Source: Saccharopolyspora dendranthemae
GTDB lineage: Bacteria > Actinomycetota > Actinomycetes > Mycobacteriales > Pseudonocardiaceae
NCBI RefSeq assembly: GCF_007829955.1
Contig: NZ_VIWX01000005.1
Coordinates: 434,001 to 498,000, forward strand
Length of the DNA stretch: 64,000 bases
Direction of reading: 5' to 3'
Shown: in pieces, positions 54,399 through 62,799 of the stretch
Position numbering within the stretch: position 1 is the first letter of the stretch
How the letters are laid out: every line of letters begins with the position of its first letter
Made by a program: the position numbers and the translations under genes
Notes under the pieces: generated by a model
Database searches by the model: none
What the model was told of the DNA's origin: nothing
What the model saw: the letters and a program-made list of their open reading frames with translations, nothing else

Positions 54399-56507
54399 TC
54401 AGTCCAGAGCGAGACCGGTCGCCTCCGCGAGGAAGGTGAGCTGGTCGGTCGTCAGCCCCACGGTACGTGACACGGAGCGGGCGGCATGCCCCACCTCGGT
54501 CTCACGACGGATCAGAATAGGACGTTTGTCCGGGTCCGAGCTAGTGGCGTGCTGCAGCTCCGCGCACATCTTGCGCGCGTGGTTGGGGTCCACGCGTGAA
54601 TCGGACTCGAAGACCGTGAACAGCACCGACGGGTACGCCGTGTGCTCCGTCACGTTGTGATACGGCGAATACGACAGCAGCCAGCCCAGCTCCTCCGGGT
54701 CGTCGGCCGTGCCGTACTCGTCGTTCCAGGTCCGGCCGAGCAGGAATCGCTCGTAGCGCACCATGTCCAGCAGCGGAGCCGAGCAGACCACCGCCCGGTA
54801 CAGCTCTGGCCGCTGCGTGAGCGCGGCACCCACCAGCAGGCCCCCGTTGGAACCGCCGGAGATCGCCAGCTGGTCCGAGGTCGTCCAGCCCTGGTCGATC
54901 AAGTGCTCGGCGGCGGCGTGGAAGTCGTCGAACGTGTGCTGCTTGCGCTCCCGCATGCCGTCGACGTGCCACTCCTCGCCCTCCTCACCACCGCCGCGCA
55001 GCGCAGGCAGCGCCCACACGCCACCGGCGGCCACCCAGGTCAGCGCCGAGGGCATGTAACCGGGTTCGCGGGAGAGCGAGAAACCGCCGTAGCCGGTCAG
55101 GAACACCGGGCGCGGCCGGTCCGGCTCGGCGACCGGCGCCAGCACGAACATCCGCACCTCGGTGCCATCGGCCGACCTGTAGGTGACCTGCCGGGTGTGG
55201 ACCTCGGGCAGCTCGACGGCTCCCGGGGCGCTCGTGTCCAGCTCCACCGCCCCGGTGGAGCGGTCGTAGGCGTGCACGCACGGCGGTGTCGCGAAGTCGG
55301 TCCAGCCGATCCACAGCCGATCGCGGTGCCGCTCGGTCGCCGAGTCGACCGTCGTCAGCGCGGTGACCTGGCCGGTCCCGGGCAGTGCTACGTCAGCGGT
55401 GCGGGCGCCCGTGGCCGGGTCGTGCAGGGTCAGCTCGGAGACCGCGTGCCTGGTCCGGAGCACGATCAGACGCGGTGCTTCGCCGTCGAAGTAGCGGACC
55501 GCCTCCAGCACCGAATCGGGGTCCTCGGCGATCAGCTCGGTCCAGTTCTCCGGTTCCGGAGCGCTCGGGTCCGCCACGCACAGCCGCCAGCGCGGCGCGT
55601 CCTTGGTGGTCATCACGTACATCCGGCCGTCGCGCTCCACCCACGCGCCGACCCGGTAGCCGTCGGTGGTGTCCACGATCTGCCGCAGGTCCGGGACCTC
55701 GTCGCCCTCGGAGAGGTCCGCGATCCACACCGAGTCGCGGCGCGCGGTGCCCATGCTGCCCTCGATGATCAGCCAGCGACCGTCCCGGGAGACGTGGGTG
55801 CCGTAGTAGAAGGTGTGGTCCAGGCCCGTGCCGTGCACCAGCACGTCCTGCTCGGGATCGGTGCCCACGCGGTGGCGCCACACCCGGCGGTGGAACTGCT
55901 CCTCGCCCTCGGGCACCAGCTCCGGCGACAGCCGGCGGACGTAGAAGTACTCCTGGCCGCCGGGCAGCCAGGAGATCGTCGAGTAGCGGCAGCGGTCGAT
56001 CGGCCCCTCGACGAGCTCGCCGGTGGCCACGTCCATGACGTGCAGCAGCGACTCCTCATCGCCGCCCATCGAAACCTGGTAGGCCAGCCGGTCGCCCTCC
56101 AGGTTCGGCACCCAGCTGTCCAGCGTCGTCAGTCCCGACGGATCGAGCTCGGTGACGTCCAGCAGCACGCGCTCGGTCCCGTCGGCCTCGCGCACGTGGA
56201 GCACGCCGAACTCCTGGCCCGGCTCGCGGCGGGTGAAGAAGGCCCGCCCGGCCCGCCAGAGCGGAGCGCCGACAGCGCCCGCGGCCAGCAGCGAGCGCAG
56301 CCGCCCGGTCACCGGCTCCCGGCCGGGGAGCGAGCTCAGCCAGGTGCGGGCGAGCTCGTCCTGAGCCGCCGACCACGCCTCGGTGCTCGGCGCGGAGGCG
56401 TCCTCCAGCCACCGGTACGGGTCGGCCACCTCGCGGCCGTGCAAGGTCTCCACGATCTCTTCGCGAGCGGTGGCGGGATAGCTCAAGGGGCTTCGAACGT
56501 CGGTCAC
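54399..56507 (-). CDS. Prolyl oligopeptidase family serine peptidase (S9A)
   Basis: This 702-residue protein has a seven-bladed propeller at about residues 75-410, preceded by the N-terminal segment DPYRWLED, and a C-terminal alpha/beta hydrolase domain. The triad is serine in SGGSNGGLL, aspartate in FESDSRVDPNH and histidine in EVGHAAR. It should cleave short peptides after proline. No signal peptide is present, so it is cytosolic. The start at 56507 gives MTDVRSPLSYP, in line with family members. Confidence 0.93.
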   Translation of the reverse strand: MTDVRSPLSYPATAREEIVETLHGREVADPYRWLEDASAPSTEAWSAAQDELARTWLSSLPGREPVTGRLRSLLAAGAVGAPLWRAGRAFFTRREPGQEFGVLHVREADGTERVLLDVTELDPSGLTTLDSWVPNLEGDRLAYQVSMGGDEESLLHVMDVATGELVEGPIDRCRYSTISWLPGGQEYFYVRRLSPELVPEGEEQFHRRVWRHRVGTDPEQDVLVHGTGLDHTFYYGTHVSRDGRWLIIEGSMGTARRDSVWIADLSEGDEVPDLRQIVDTTDGYRVGAWVERDGRMYVMTTKDAPRWRLCVADPSAPEPENWTELIAEDPDSVLEAVRYFDGEAPRLIVLRTRHAVSELTLHDPATGARTADVALPGTGQVTALTTVDSATERHRDRLWIGWTDFATPPCVHAYDRSTGAVELDTSAPGAVELPEVHTRQVTYRSADGTEVRMFVLAPVAEPDRPRPVFLTGYGGFSLSREPGYMPSALTWVAAGGVWALPALRGGGEEGEEWHVDGMRERKQHTFDDFHAAAEHLIDQGWTTSDQLAISGGSNGGLLVGAALTQRPELYRAVVCSAPLLDMVRYERFLLGRTWNDEYGTADDPEELGWLLSYSPYHNVTEHTAYPSVLFTVFESDSRVDPNHARKMCAELQHATSSDPDKRPILIRRETEVGHAARSVSRTVGLTTDQLTFLAEATGLALD

Positions 56508-56786
56508 GATCGCGACGATACGTGCACGCGCGGGGCGTTGGAGAGGGTCTGAGTGCCGTGCGGACCTGATTCACCCGACGTGATCAACCGTTTTCGGCTC
56601 GCTTGATCGACAATGGTGACCGCAGCGCCGGAACGATGAGACGTGTCGGCGGTGACCGCCTAGCGGCACCGCTCACCTGCGGAAACAGGTCGTGGATCGT
56701 CGTCTTCGGCGTGACGTGGCGAATCACACGTGCGTTCGGACCAGGTTCTGTGCTGAACTTTGGCCGACACCGGTGGAGGTGGTCGC

Positions 56787-57434
56787 GTGCCAGACCGACA
56801 ACCGATCCGACAACCGGCGCTGAAGGCCGCAGGCCTCGCGTCGCGGGCCCCGTTGTGCCCGACGAGCCGAGGCTCCGGGGCAGCGCACACGGATCGGCCT
56901 CCCGGGCACGCCACCTCGTGGCGCAAACGTCGGGTCCTCCTGCTCAACACGACCTTCGAGCCGCTCACAGCCCTCCCGCTGCGACGCGCCATCGTGATGG
57001 TCGTCTGCGGCAAGGCCGAGGTCGTCCACGGCGACTCCGCCGGGATGACCCTGCACTCGGCGAGCGCCGAGCTCGAGATCCCGTCGGTGATCAGGCTGAG
57101 CAACTTCGTGCGCGTGCCGTACCGCGGCCGGGTTCCGCTGACCCGGGCCGCGTTGATGCTCCGGGACAGTCACCGGTGCGTCTACTGCGGCGCACGAGCG
57201 GAAACGATAGATCATGTTCTCCCGCGCAGTCGCGGTGGGCCGCACACTTGGGAGAACTGCGTCGCCTGCTGCACGAAGTGCAACCACCGCAAGGCCGACA
57301 AGACGCTGAGCGAGCTCGGCTGGCGGCTGCCGTTCGCCCCGCAGGCACCGCGAGGCCGGCACTGGCGATTGCTGGCCGGTCTGTCCGAGACCGACCCACT
57401 CTGGTTGCCGTACCTGGGCGAGTCGGCCGCCTGA
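56787..57434 (+). CDS. HNH endonuclease family protein
   Basis: The 215-residue protein has a basic, disordered N-terminus, a conserved domain beginning RVLLLNTTFEPLTALPLRRA, and an HNH nuclease motif: RCVYCGARAETIDHVLPRSR, then WENCVACCTKCNHRKAD. Four cysteines form the zinc site and DH with N and H the metal-binding catalytic core. Such stand-alone HNH proteins are conserved in actinobacteria and lie near pepN and glbO in mycobacteria; the target is unknown. GTG 56787 follows GGTGGAGG by eight bases and is preferred over TTG 56760. Confidence 0.85.
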   Translation: MPDRQPIRQPALKAAGLASRAPLCPTSRGSGAAHTDRPPGHATSWRKRRVLLLNTTFEPLTALPLRRAIVMVVCGKAEVVHGDSAGMTLHSASAELEIPSVIRLSNFVRVPYRGRVPLTRAALMLRDSHRCVYCGARAETIDHVLPRSRGGPHTWENCVACCTKCNHRKADKTLSELGWRLPFAPQAPRGRHWRLLAGLSETDPLWLPYLGESAA

Positions 57435-57467
57435 TCTCGTCAGCGGGCGCGTCCGCGCCGGTGCGCA

Positions 57468-57938
57468 TCAGCTGATCCGCACACCGCGGTCGCGCCCGCT
57501 GATCCGGACACCGTCGTCGAGGCCGCTGATCCGCACACCGCGGGACTGGCCACTGATCCGCACGCCACGGGACTTCCCGCTGATGCGGACACCGTCATCG
57601 AGGCCGCTGATGCGGACGCCGCGGGACTGGCCGCTGATGCGGACGCCGTCGTCCAAGCCGCTGATGCGGACGCCATCGCGTTTCCCGCTGATGCGGACCC
57701 CACGGGACTTGCTGCTGATGCGGACGCCGTCGTCCAAGCCGCTGATGCGGACGCCATCGCGCTTCCCGCTGATGCGGACACCGCGAGAGTTCCCGCTGAT
57801 GCGGACGCCGTCGTCGAGGCCGCTGATCCGGACGCCATCGCGCCGATTGCTGATTCGCGCTCCGTGATCAGCGAGTGGCTGGCCGATCATCGGAAGGGTG
57901 AGTGCGTTGGGCTGAGTGGCGGCGTCGATGATCGTCAT
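57468..57938 (-). CDS. GVRIS nonapeptide-repeat protein, novel
   Basis: The protein has a 24-residue leader-like start (MTIIDAATQPNALTLPMIGQ, then PLAD) followed by fifteen units of nine residues: a degenerate HGARISNRR, thirteen [D/R]GVRISGxx units and a final truncated RGVRIS at the stop. The variable positions alternate acidic (LD) with basic or polar (KR, KS, QS, NS) pairs. Between units the codons for G, V and R vary mostly at third positions, which supports this frame and strand. GGGAGG stands seven bases before the ATG. A beta-solenoid or fibrillar fold is likely; a multi-core precursor peptide is an alternative. No partner gene is adjacent. I know no described family. Confidence 0.8.
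   Translation of the reverse strand: MTIIDAATQPNALTLPMIGQPLADHGARISNRRDGVRISGLDDGVRISGNSRGVRISGKRDGVRISGLDDGVRISSKSRGVRISGKRDGVRISGLDDGVRISGQSRGVRISGLDDGVRISGKSRGVRISGQSRGVRISGLDDGVRISGRDRGVRIS
57471..57866 (-). repeat. 27-bp coding tandem repeat array, about 14.7 units
   Basis: Units of 27 bases encode the nine-residue repeats. Core bases vary as GGC/GGT/GGG, GTC/GTG and CGC/CGG while ATC AGC is nearly constant. It is the densest repeat of the window. Confidence 0.9.
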
Positions 57939-58338
57939 TGTGTGCCTCCCGCATACATAGGGTGCTGTCCGGCGCATGTGATCAAATATGCAAGACCCAT
58001 ACAGGTGAAAAACTATGATCAGAAACCGCTCGGAACAAGCCGCCAACCCGCCGCGCAATGCCCCCGTCCGGGCCGACTCCGTTTGGGTGCCGACATTCCC
58101 CTGAACGAGTTACTATAGGTGATGCGCATCACAAGTGAAGTGGGGTTGTGCGAATACGCGAAGTATCCGGATTCCGCTTGACGGGTGATCATGAACGCCG
58201 AGCTGGTCGTGCCGCGCCAGCGAACTCGTCACTGCGGGCGAAGTGCCGGGTGATCCACGGCGGAGGGCTCGAAATCTAGGTCAAAGCACGTGCGAGTGGG
58301 CACACACGAGGCCTTGGTCATCGGCTACCGTACTGGGC
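57939..58338. other. 400-base divergent intergenic region, AT-richer than surroundings
   Basis: The stretch separates the GVRIS-repeat gene from the CtaJ-like gene. About 57945-58025 is AT-rich for this genome, with TATGTAT on the minus strand 11 bases before the ribosome site as a possible -10. TGATCA occurs at 57979, 58016 and 58196. A 14-bp palindrome lies near 58125. No open frame with a ribosome site is convincing. Confidence 0.6.
58119..58132. promoter_or_regulatory. 14-bp palindrome, candidate operator
   Basis: GTGATGCGCATCAC is a perfect palindrome immediately after TTACTATAG, which could be a -10 for plus-strand transcription. It would suit a dimeric repressor binding. The regulator is unknown. 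Confidence 0.45.
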
Positions 58339-58599
58339 GTGACTGTCGTGGAGAGTGTGCTGGTCCTGGCGGTGATCCCAGCGACCATCTTTGGCGTGAT
58401 CGTGCTCATCGCGATGTGGCCCAGGCTGTCCCGTGCGCGCTACCGCGCCGGGGAGGACTGGGATTTCGCCCCGGTCTTCTGGTCTGCCAACCCGCAGGGA
58501 GTGAACGCCGCGGTACCGGCAGCGGACGGCGAAGGAGAGGTCGTGCCGGACGACGCACGGCCCGTCACGGCTCGGGGAGGCGCACGTGGCACCTGGTGA
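58339..58599 (+). CDS. CtaJ-like small membrane protein of the aa3 oxidase
   Basis: The 86-residue protein has one or two N-terminal membrane segments (VVESVLVLAVIPATIFGVIVLI) followed by the conserved MWPRLSRARYRAGEDWDFAP and VFWSANPQGV. This pattern is that of the small actinobacterial protein named CtaJ, found with the cytochrome bc-aa3 supercomplex; I name it by memory of that family. The GTG at 58339 is used; the frame upstream lacks a start with ribosome site. It overlaps the DUF5130 gene by 14 bases. Confidence 0.65.
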   Translation: MTVVESVLVLAVIPATIFGVIVLIAMWPRLSRARYRAGEDWDFAPVFWSANPQGVNAAVPAADGEGEVVPDDARPVTARGGARGTW

Positions 58600-59086
58600 G
58601 ATCACGGGTCAGCCCGCAGAGGCCGGCCAGCTGGGCACCGGCGAGGCGCGGATGCCGACCGGCCGCATTTCCGTTGCGAGGCGCGTCGAGCCGGAGCGCC
58701 CGCGGCTGCCCTTCAGCACCGGCGAGCTGTCCCAGCTGGACGAGGCGATGGCGGTGGCGAGCCGCAGCACCGGCCTCGAGTTCGCCGTCTACCTCGGCGA
58801 CCTCGGCGAGGACACCCGCAAGCAGGCCGAGGAGCTGCACGCCAACCTCGGCTCGCAGGCGCCGGACGGCGTGCTGATCGCGGTGTCCCCGGGACAGCGC
58901 AAGTTCGAGATCGTGACCGGCGAAGAGGCCTTCCGCCGCATCCCGGACCGCAGCTGTCAGCTGGCCGCCATGAGCATGGTCGCCTCCTTCAAGGAGGACG
59001 AGCTCATCGACGGTCTCGTCGGCGCTGTGCGCATGCTGGCCGATGCCGCGGGCACGTCCTTCAAGAAGCACTCCGACCACCACTGA
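58586..59086 (+). CDS. DUF5130 (TPM-like) protein
   Basis: This 166-residue protein has a disordered start and a TPM-like alpha/beta domain at about residues 40-155: FSTGELSQLDEAMAVASRST, FAVYLGDLGED, DGVLIAVSPGQRKFEIVTG and MVASFKEDELIDGL. DUF5130 is confined to actinobacteria and unassigned. GTG 58586 follows GGGGAGG by six bases and overlaps the CtaJ-like gene, so the two are co-translated. A strong hairpin follows eight bases after the stop. Confidence 0.82.
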   Translation: MAPGEITGQPAEAGQLGTGEARMPTGRISVARRVEPERPRLPFSTGELSQLDEAMAVASRSTGLEFAVYLGDLGEDTRKQAEELHANLGSQAPDGVLIAVSPGQRKFEIVTGEEAFRRIPDRSCQLAAMSMVASFKEDELIDGLVGAVRMLADAAGTSFKKHSDHH

Positions 59087-59093
59087 CCCGCAG

Positions 59094-59135
59094 CGCGAAA
59101 CCGCCCCGGCCCATGAGGACCGGGGCGGTTTCGCG
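59094..59135 (+). terminator. 16-bp perfect hairpin after DUF5130 gene
   Basis: Bases 59094-59109 (CGCGAAACCGCCCCGG) pair perfectly with 59120-59135 across ten bases. The stem ends in GGTTTCG, so a weak U run is present on the plus strand. It lies eight bases after the DUF5130 stop. Confidence 0.8.
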
Positions 59136-59173
59136 TCTCCAGGCGCCTCTGACGACGATGCGCGGAGGGCGGT

Positions 59174-59206
59174 GATCGCTCCCGCGACCGGGTCGCGGGA
59201 GCGATC
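59174..59206 (-). terminator. 16-bp perfect hairpin after pepN
   Basis: GATCGCTCCCGCGACC (59174-59189) is complementary to 59191-59206 with only one base between the arms, so the real loop will open a few pairs. It starts 12 bases past the pepN stop on the minus strand. No U tract follows. Confidence 0.7.
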
Positions 59207-59217
59207 TCACGCGCTGG

Positions 59218-61791
59218 TCAGGAGCGGTCGAAGCCCCTGGCTGCGAGAGCGCGGACGATGCCCGCGCGGCCCTCGGAGACCAGTCGCCGCAGTGCGGCGG
59301 GCCGCTCACCGGCCAGCCACGCGTCGGCGGCGGCGACGGTCTCGTCGGTGACCGCCCAGGACGGGAACAGCCCGATCACCGTTGGCTGAGCCCGCTCGCT
59401 GGAGCGGCGCTGCCAGACCTCGTCGATCGATTCGAAGTACCGCTGCACGTACGGCGCGAGCAGCTCGCGCTGGGCCGGGTGCTGGAAACCGGCGATGATC
59501 GCGTCGCTGACCGCGTTCGGGAGCTGGTCGTCGTGGACCGCGCGCTGCCAGGCCTTCTCCTTCGCCCCCGTGGTGGGGATGAGGGAGCGGGCCCGCTCGG
59601 CGCGGCGGCGGCCGGTCGCGGTCTGGTCGGACTCCAGCTCCGCGTCGATCTCCGCTTCACCCGCCGCACCGTGCGCGACCAGGGCCTGCAGCAGGCCCCA
59701 GCGCAGGTCCGTGTCGACGGTCAGGCCCTCGAGCGGAGCCGAGCCGTCCAGCCAGCCGCGCAGCTCGTCGACCTGCTCGTCGGACAGCACCGAACCGGTC
59801 AGCGAGTTGACGAACGCGAGCTGGTGGTCGGAGCCCGGCTCGGCGGCCCGCGCCAGCTCGAACAGCCGCGAGCTGAACCGCTTCCAGCCCTCCGGCTGCC
59901 AGGACGGGTCGGCGTAGGAGGCGAGTGCGGTCTGCGTCTGCAGCAGAACCCGCTGCACCACGCCGATCTGGCTCTCCGCGCCGATGCCGCTCTCCGCCGA
60001 GGCGCCCAGCACCAGGGTCACGAAGTCGCGGGCCTTCAGCTCCGCCTCGCGGGTCATCTCCCAGGCGGTCGACCAGCACAGCGCGCGCGGCAGCGACTCG
60101 TCGATGTGGCCGATCCGGTCCACCAGGGTGGCCAGCGACTCCGGGTCGAAGCGCAGCGAGCAGTAGGTCAGGTCGTCGTCGTTGACCAGCACCAGCTTGC
60201 CCCGGTGCACGCCGACCAGGTCCGGGACCTCGGTGACCTCGCCGGTGACGTCGAGCTCGACGCGGTGCTTGCGCACCAGCTTGCCGTCCTCGTCGTCGTA
60301 GACGCCGATCGCCAGGCGGTGGGTGCGGTGCTCACCGGCACCCGGGCGTGCGCCGCTCTGCACCACCGAGAACTGGGTGAAGCGGCCCTCGTCGTCGGTG
60401 CTGAAGCGTGGGCGCAGCATGTTCAGGCCCGTGGTCTCCAGCCACTGCGCGCTCCACCAGGACAGGTCGCGGCCGGAGGCCTCCTCGAGCGCCTTGAGCA
60501 GGTCGTCGAGGGTGGCGTTGCTCCACGCGTGCCGGTCGAAGTAGACCCGCAGGCCGGCCAGGAAGTTCTCCAGACCGACGTAGGCCACCAGCTGCTTGAG
60601 CACCGAGGCGCCCTTGGCGTAGGTGATGCCGTCGAAGTTGACCTCGACGGCCTGCAGGTCCGGGATGTCCGCGGCCACCGGGTGGGTGGAGGGGAGCTGG
60701 TCCTGGCGGTAGGCCCAGGACTTCTCGACGCTGGCGAAGGTCGTCCACGCGGCGTCGTACTCGGTGGCGCCGACCTGCGCGAGCACGCTGGCCCAGGTCG
60801 CGAAGGACTCGTTGAGCCACAGGTCGTTCCACCACCGCATGGTGACCAGGTCGCCGAACCACATGTGCGCCATCTCGTGCAGCACGGTCTCGGCGCGACG
60901 CTCGTAGAGGTAGCTGGTGACCTTCGACCGGAACACGTAGTCCTCGAGGAAGGTCACGCAGCCCGCGTTCTCCATGGCACCCGCGTTGAACTCCGGCACG
61001 AAGCACTGGTCGTACTTGCCGAACGGGTAGGGAACGCCGAACGCCTTGTGGTAGAAGCCGAATCCCTGCTTGGTCTCGGTGAACAGGCGCTCCGCGTCGA
61101 GGTGCTCGGACAGCGAGGCGCGGCAGTAGATGCCCAGCGGGATCTCGTCCTGACCGTCCTCGCCGGGGAAGGTGTCGCGCCACTCGGCGTAGGGGCCGGC
61201 CACCAGCGCCACCAGGTAGGTGGACATCGGCCGGGTGGTGTCGAAGGTGTGGCGCTTGCCCTGGGCGGTGTCGGTGACCTGGCCCGCCGCGTTGGAGATG
61301 ACCTTCCAGGTGGCCGGTGCGTCCACCGTGATCTGGTAGGTCGCCTTCAGGTCGGGCTGGTCGAAGCAGGTGAACATCCGCTTCGCGTCGGCGGTCTCGA
61401 ACTGGCTGTAGAGGTAGACAGCGCCGTCGACGGGGTCGATGAAGCGGTGCAGGCCTTCACCGGTGTTGGTGTAGGAGCAGTCGGCGCGCACCACGAGTTC
61501 GTTCTCGGCGGCCAGACCGGGCAGGCGGATTCCGGTGGACTCGTCGTAGTCGGAGACGTCGAGCTCGACACCGTTGAGCACCGCGCCGTGCACCTTGTCG
61601 GCCATCAGGTCGATCCAGGTGTCGGCGCCGGTCTGGTTGCTTCGGAAGCGAACCGTGGTCGTGGAACCGAACGTCTCCACTTCCACACCGCCCGCGCCGG
61701 CGGACAGATCCAGTTCGACCACATAGGACTGGACCTCCAGCAGCGCGGCGCGCTGCTCGGCCTGTTCGCGGGTGAGGTTCGGCGGTGCCAC
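59218..61791 (-). CDS. pepN: Aminopeptidase N (M1 zinc metallopeptidase)
   Basis: The 857-residue protein has the M1 N-terminal beta domain, the exopeptidase motif GAMENAG near residue 280, and the zinc site HEMAHMWFGDLVT plus WLNESFATW about 19 residues on. The C-terminal half is the ERAP1-like helical domain. It removes N-terminal residues from peptides in the cytosol. The GTG start at 61791 follows AGGTGATCC. Length equals the actinobacterial PepN norm. It is divergent from the DsbA-like gene, as in mycobacteria. Confidence 0.95.
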   Translation of the reverse strand: MAPPNLTREQAEQRAALLEVQSYVVELDLSAGAGGVEVETFGSTTTVRFRSNQTGADTWIDLMADKVHGAVLNGVELDVSDYDESTGIRLPGLAAENELVVRADCSYTNTGEGLHRFIDPVDGAVYLYSQFETADAKRMFTCFDQPDLKATYQITVDAPATWKVISNAAGQVTDTAQGKRHTFDTTRPMSTYLVALVAGPYAEWRDTFPGEDGQDEIPLGIYCRASLSEHLDAERLFTETKQGFGFYHKAFGVPYPFGKYDQCFVPEFNAGAMENAGCVTFLEDYVFRSKVTSYLYERRAETVLHEMAHMWFGDLVTMRWWNDLWLNESFATWASVLAQVGATEYDAAWTTFASVEKSWAYRQDQLPSTHPVAADIPDLQAVEVNFDGITYAKGASVLKQLVAYVGLENFLAGLRVYFDRHAWSNATLDDLLKALEEASGRDLSWWSAQWLETTGLNMLRPRFSTDDEGRFTQFSVVQSGARPGAGEHRTHRLAIGVYDDEDGKLVRKHRVELDVTGEVTEVPDLVGVHRGKLVLVNDDDLTYCSLRFDPESLATLVDRIGHIDESLPRALCWSTAWEMTREAELKARDFVTLVLGASAESGIGAESQIGVVQRVLLQTQTALASYADPSWQPEGWKRFSSRLFELARAAEPGSDHQLAFVNSLTGSVLSDEQVDELRGWLDGSAPLEGLTVDTDLRWGLLQALVAHGAAGEAEIDAELESDQTATGRRRAERARSLIPTTGAKEKAWQRAVHDDQLPNAVSDAIIAGFQHPAQRELLAPYVQRYFESIDEVWQRRSSERAQPTVIGLFPSWAVTDETVAAADAWLAGERPAALRRLVSEGRAGIVRALAARGFDRS

Positions 61792-62011
61792 GGATCACCT
61801 CGTAGTTCGTAGGGGACGGATCACGGCCGGTTCGGATGCCCGGCGCAGGCATCAAATCACGTCCGGGCGGGCTCGCGCTCCCGGGCGTGCACCACCGTGA
61901 TCGTCGGCGTGTCGGCACTGTCGGGAAGACAAACGGCCTCGTGCTCGTTACTACTCGAAGATGGGGTGTTCGGAACCGGGCACCAGGGAAGACCGACTGC
62001 TGGAGGCACGG

Positions 62012-62629
62012 ATGACCACGGCTGCCCGCCCACGGGTGGACTTCTACTTCGACCCGGCGTGCCCGTTCGCCTGGGTGTCGTCGCGCTGGATCCTCGAGGT
62101 GGCCAAGGTCCGCGACATCGACCTGCACTTCCGGGTGATGAGCCTGGCCGTGCTGAACTCCGGCCGCGATCTCCCCGAGGAGTACCAGGAGCTGATGGCG
62201 AAGGCGTGGGGCCCGGTGCGGGTCTGCATCGCCGCCGCCAAGCACCACGGCGAGGAGGTCCTGGAGCCGCTGTACACGGCTATGGGCACCCGCCTGCACG
62301 ACCGCGCGAACAAGGACTTCACGCAGGTCATCGCGGAGTCGCTGGCCGAGGTCGGCCTGCCCGCCGAGCTCGCCGATGCGGCCACCAGCACCGAGTACGA
62401 CGAGGAGCTGCGCGCCAGCCACCACGCGGGGATGGACCCGGTCGGCGACGAGGTGGGAACGCCCACCCTGCACGTCGACGGCGTCGCCTTCTTCGGTCCG
62501 GTGATCACCCGCGTCCCCAAGGGGGAGGAGGCCGCGAAGATCTTCGACGGCGCGGTCGCCATGGCCAGCTACCCGTACTTCTTCGAGCTCAAGCGCAGCC
62601 GCACCGAGAACCCGCAGTTCGACTACTGA
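62012..62629 (+). CDS. DsbA-family protein, mycothiol-dependent nitroreductase Rv2466c type
   Basis: The 205-residue protein has a thioredoxin fold with a long helical insert, like Rv2466c: VDFYFDPACPFAWVSSRW with the nucleophile cysteine, RVMSLAVLNSGRDLPEEY, and cis-proline region EVGTPTLHVDG. Rv2466c reduces disulfides with mycothiol and activates nitro compounds. Here the second position of the CxxC motif is alanine (CPFA), so a one-cysteine mechanism with mycothiol is expected. GGAGG lies five bases before the ATG at 62012. Confidence 0.88.
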   Translation: MTTAARPRVDFYFDPACPFAWVSSRWILEVAKVRDIDLHFRVMSLAVLNSGRDLPEEYQELMAKAWGPVRVCIAAAKHHGEEVLEPLYTAMGTRLHDRANKDFTQVIAESLAEVGLPAELADAATSTEYDEELRASHHAGMDPVGDEVGTPTLHVDGVAFFGPVITRVPKGEEAAKIFDGAVAMASYPYFFELKRSRTENPQFDY

Positions 62630-62641
62630 TGCGCGGGTGGT

Positions 62642-62673
62642 GGGAAAATTCCGACTGTTCCCACAATTTTCCC
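62642..62673. terminator. AT-rich inverted repeat after the DsbA-like gene
   Basis: GGGAAAATT (62642-62650) pairs with AATTTTCCC (62665-62673) across 14 bases, 12 bases after the stop codon. The A/T-rich stem is unusual for this genome. It may act as a terminator or a protein site. Confidence 0.45.
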
Positions 62674-62748
62674 GAATGACCGCCATGACCTGCGGAAATG
62701 CCTGCGCTGTCGGTTTTTCCCGGTCATCACAGTTCACGACCGTCCACA

Positions 62749-62782
62749 GAGGCCGAAGTCGTTCGACGACGACTTCGGCCTC
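62749..62782 (-). terminator. 14-bp perfect hairpin after MmgE/PrpD gene
   Basis: GAGGCCGAAGTCGT (62749-62762) pairs with ACGACTTCGGCCTC (62769-62782) across six bases. It lies 17 bases beyond the stop of the minus-strand MmgE/PrpD gene. Confidence 0.75.
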
Positions 62783-62799
62783 GCGGGCGGCACGAGGGC

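Noticed and set aside
57471..57866. CRISPR-like appearance of the repeat array
   Set aside because: Units are contiguous 27-bp coding repeats without unique spacers of constant length, and no cas gene is near.
57583..57867. Plus-strand open frame encoding LMRTP-type repeats across the GVRIS array
   Set aside because: Third-position differences that are silent in the minus frame change residues in this frame (for example ATG against ATC), so the minus frame is the selected one.
59479..61812. A 777-codon plus-strand frame opposite pepN
   Set aside because: It is an antisense shadow rich in R, V, H and G; the minus strand encodes all M1 peptidase motifs.
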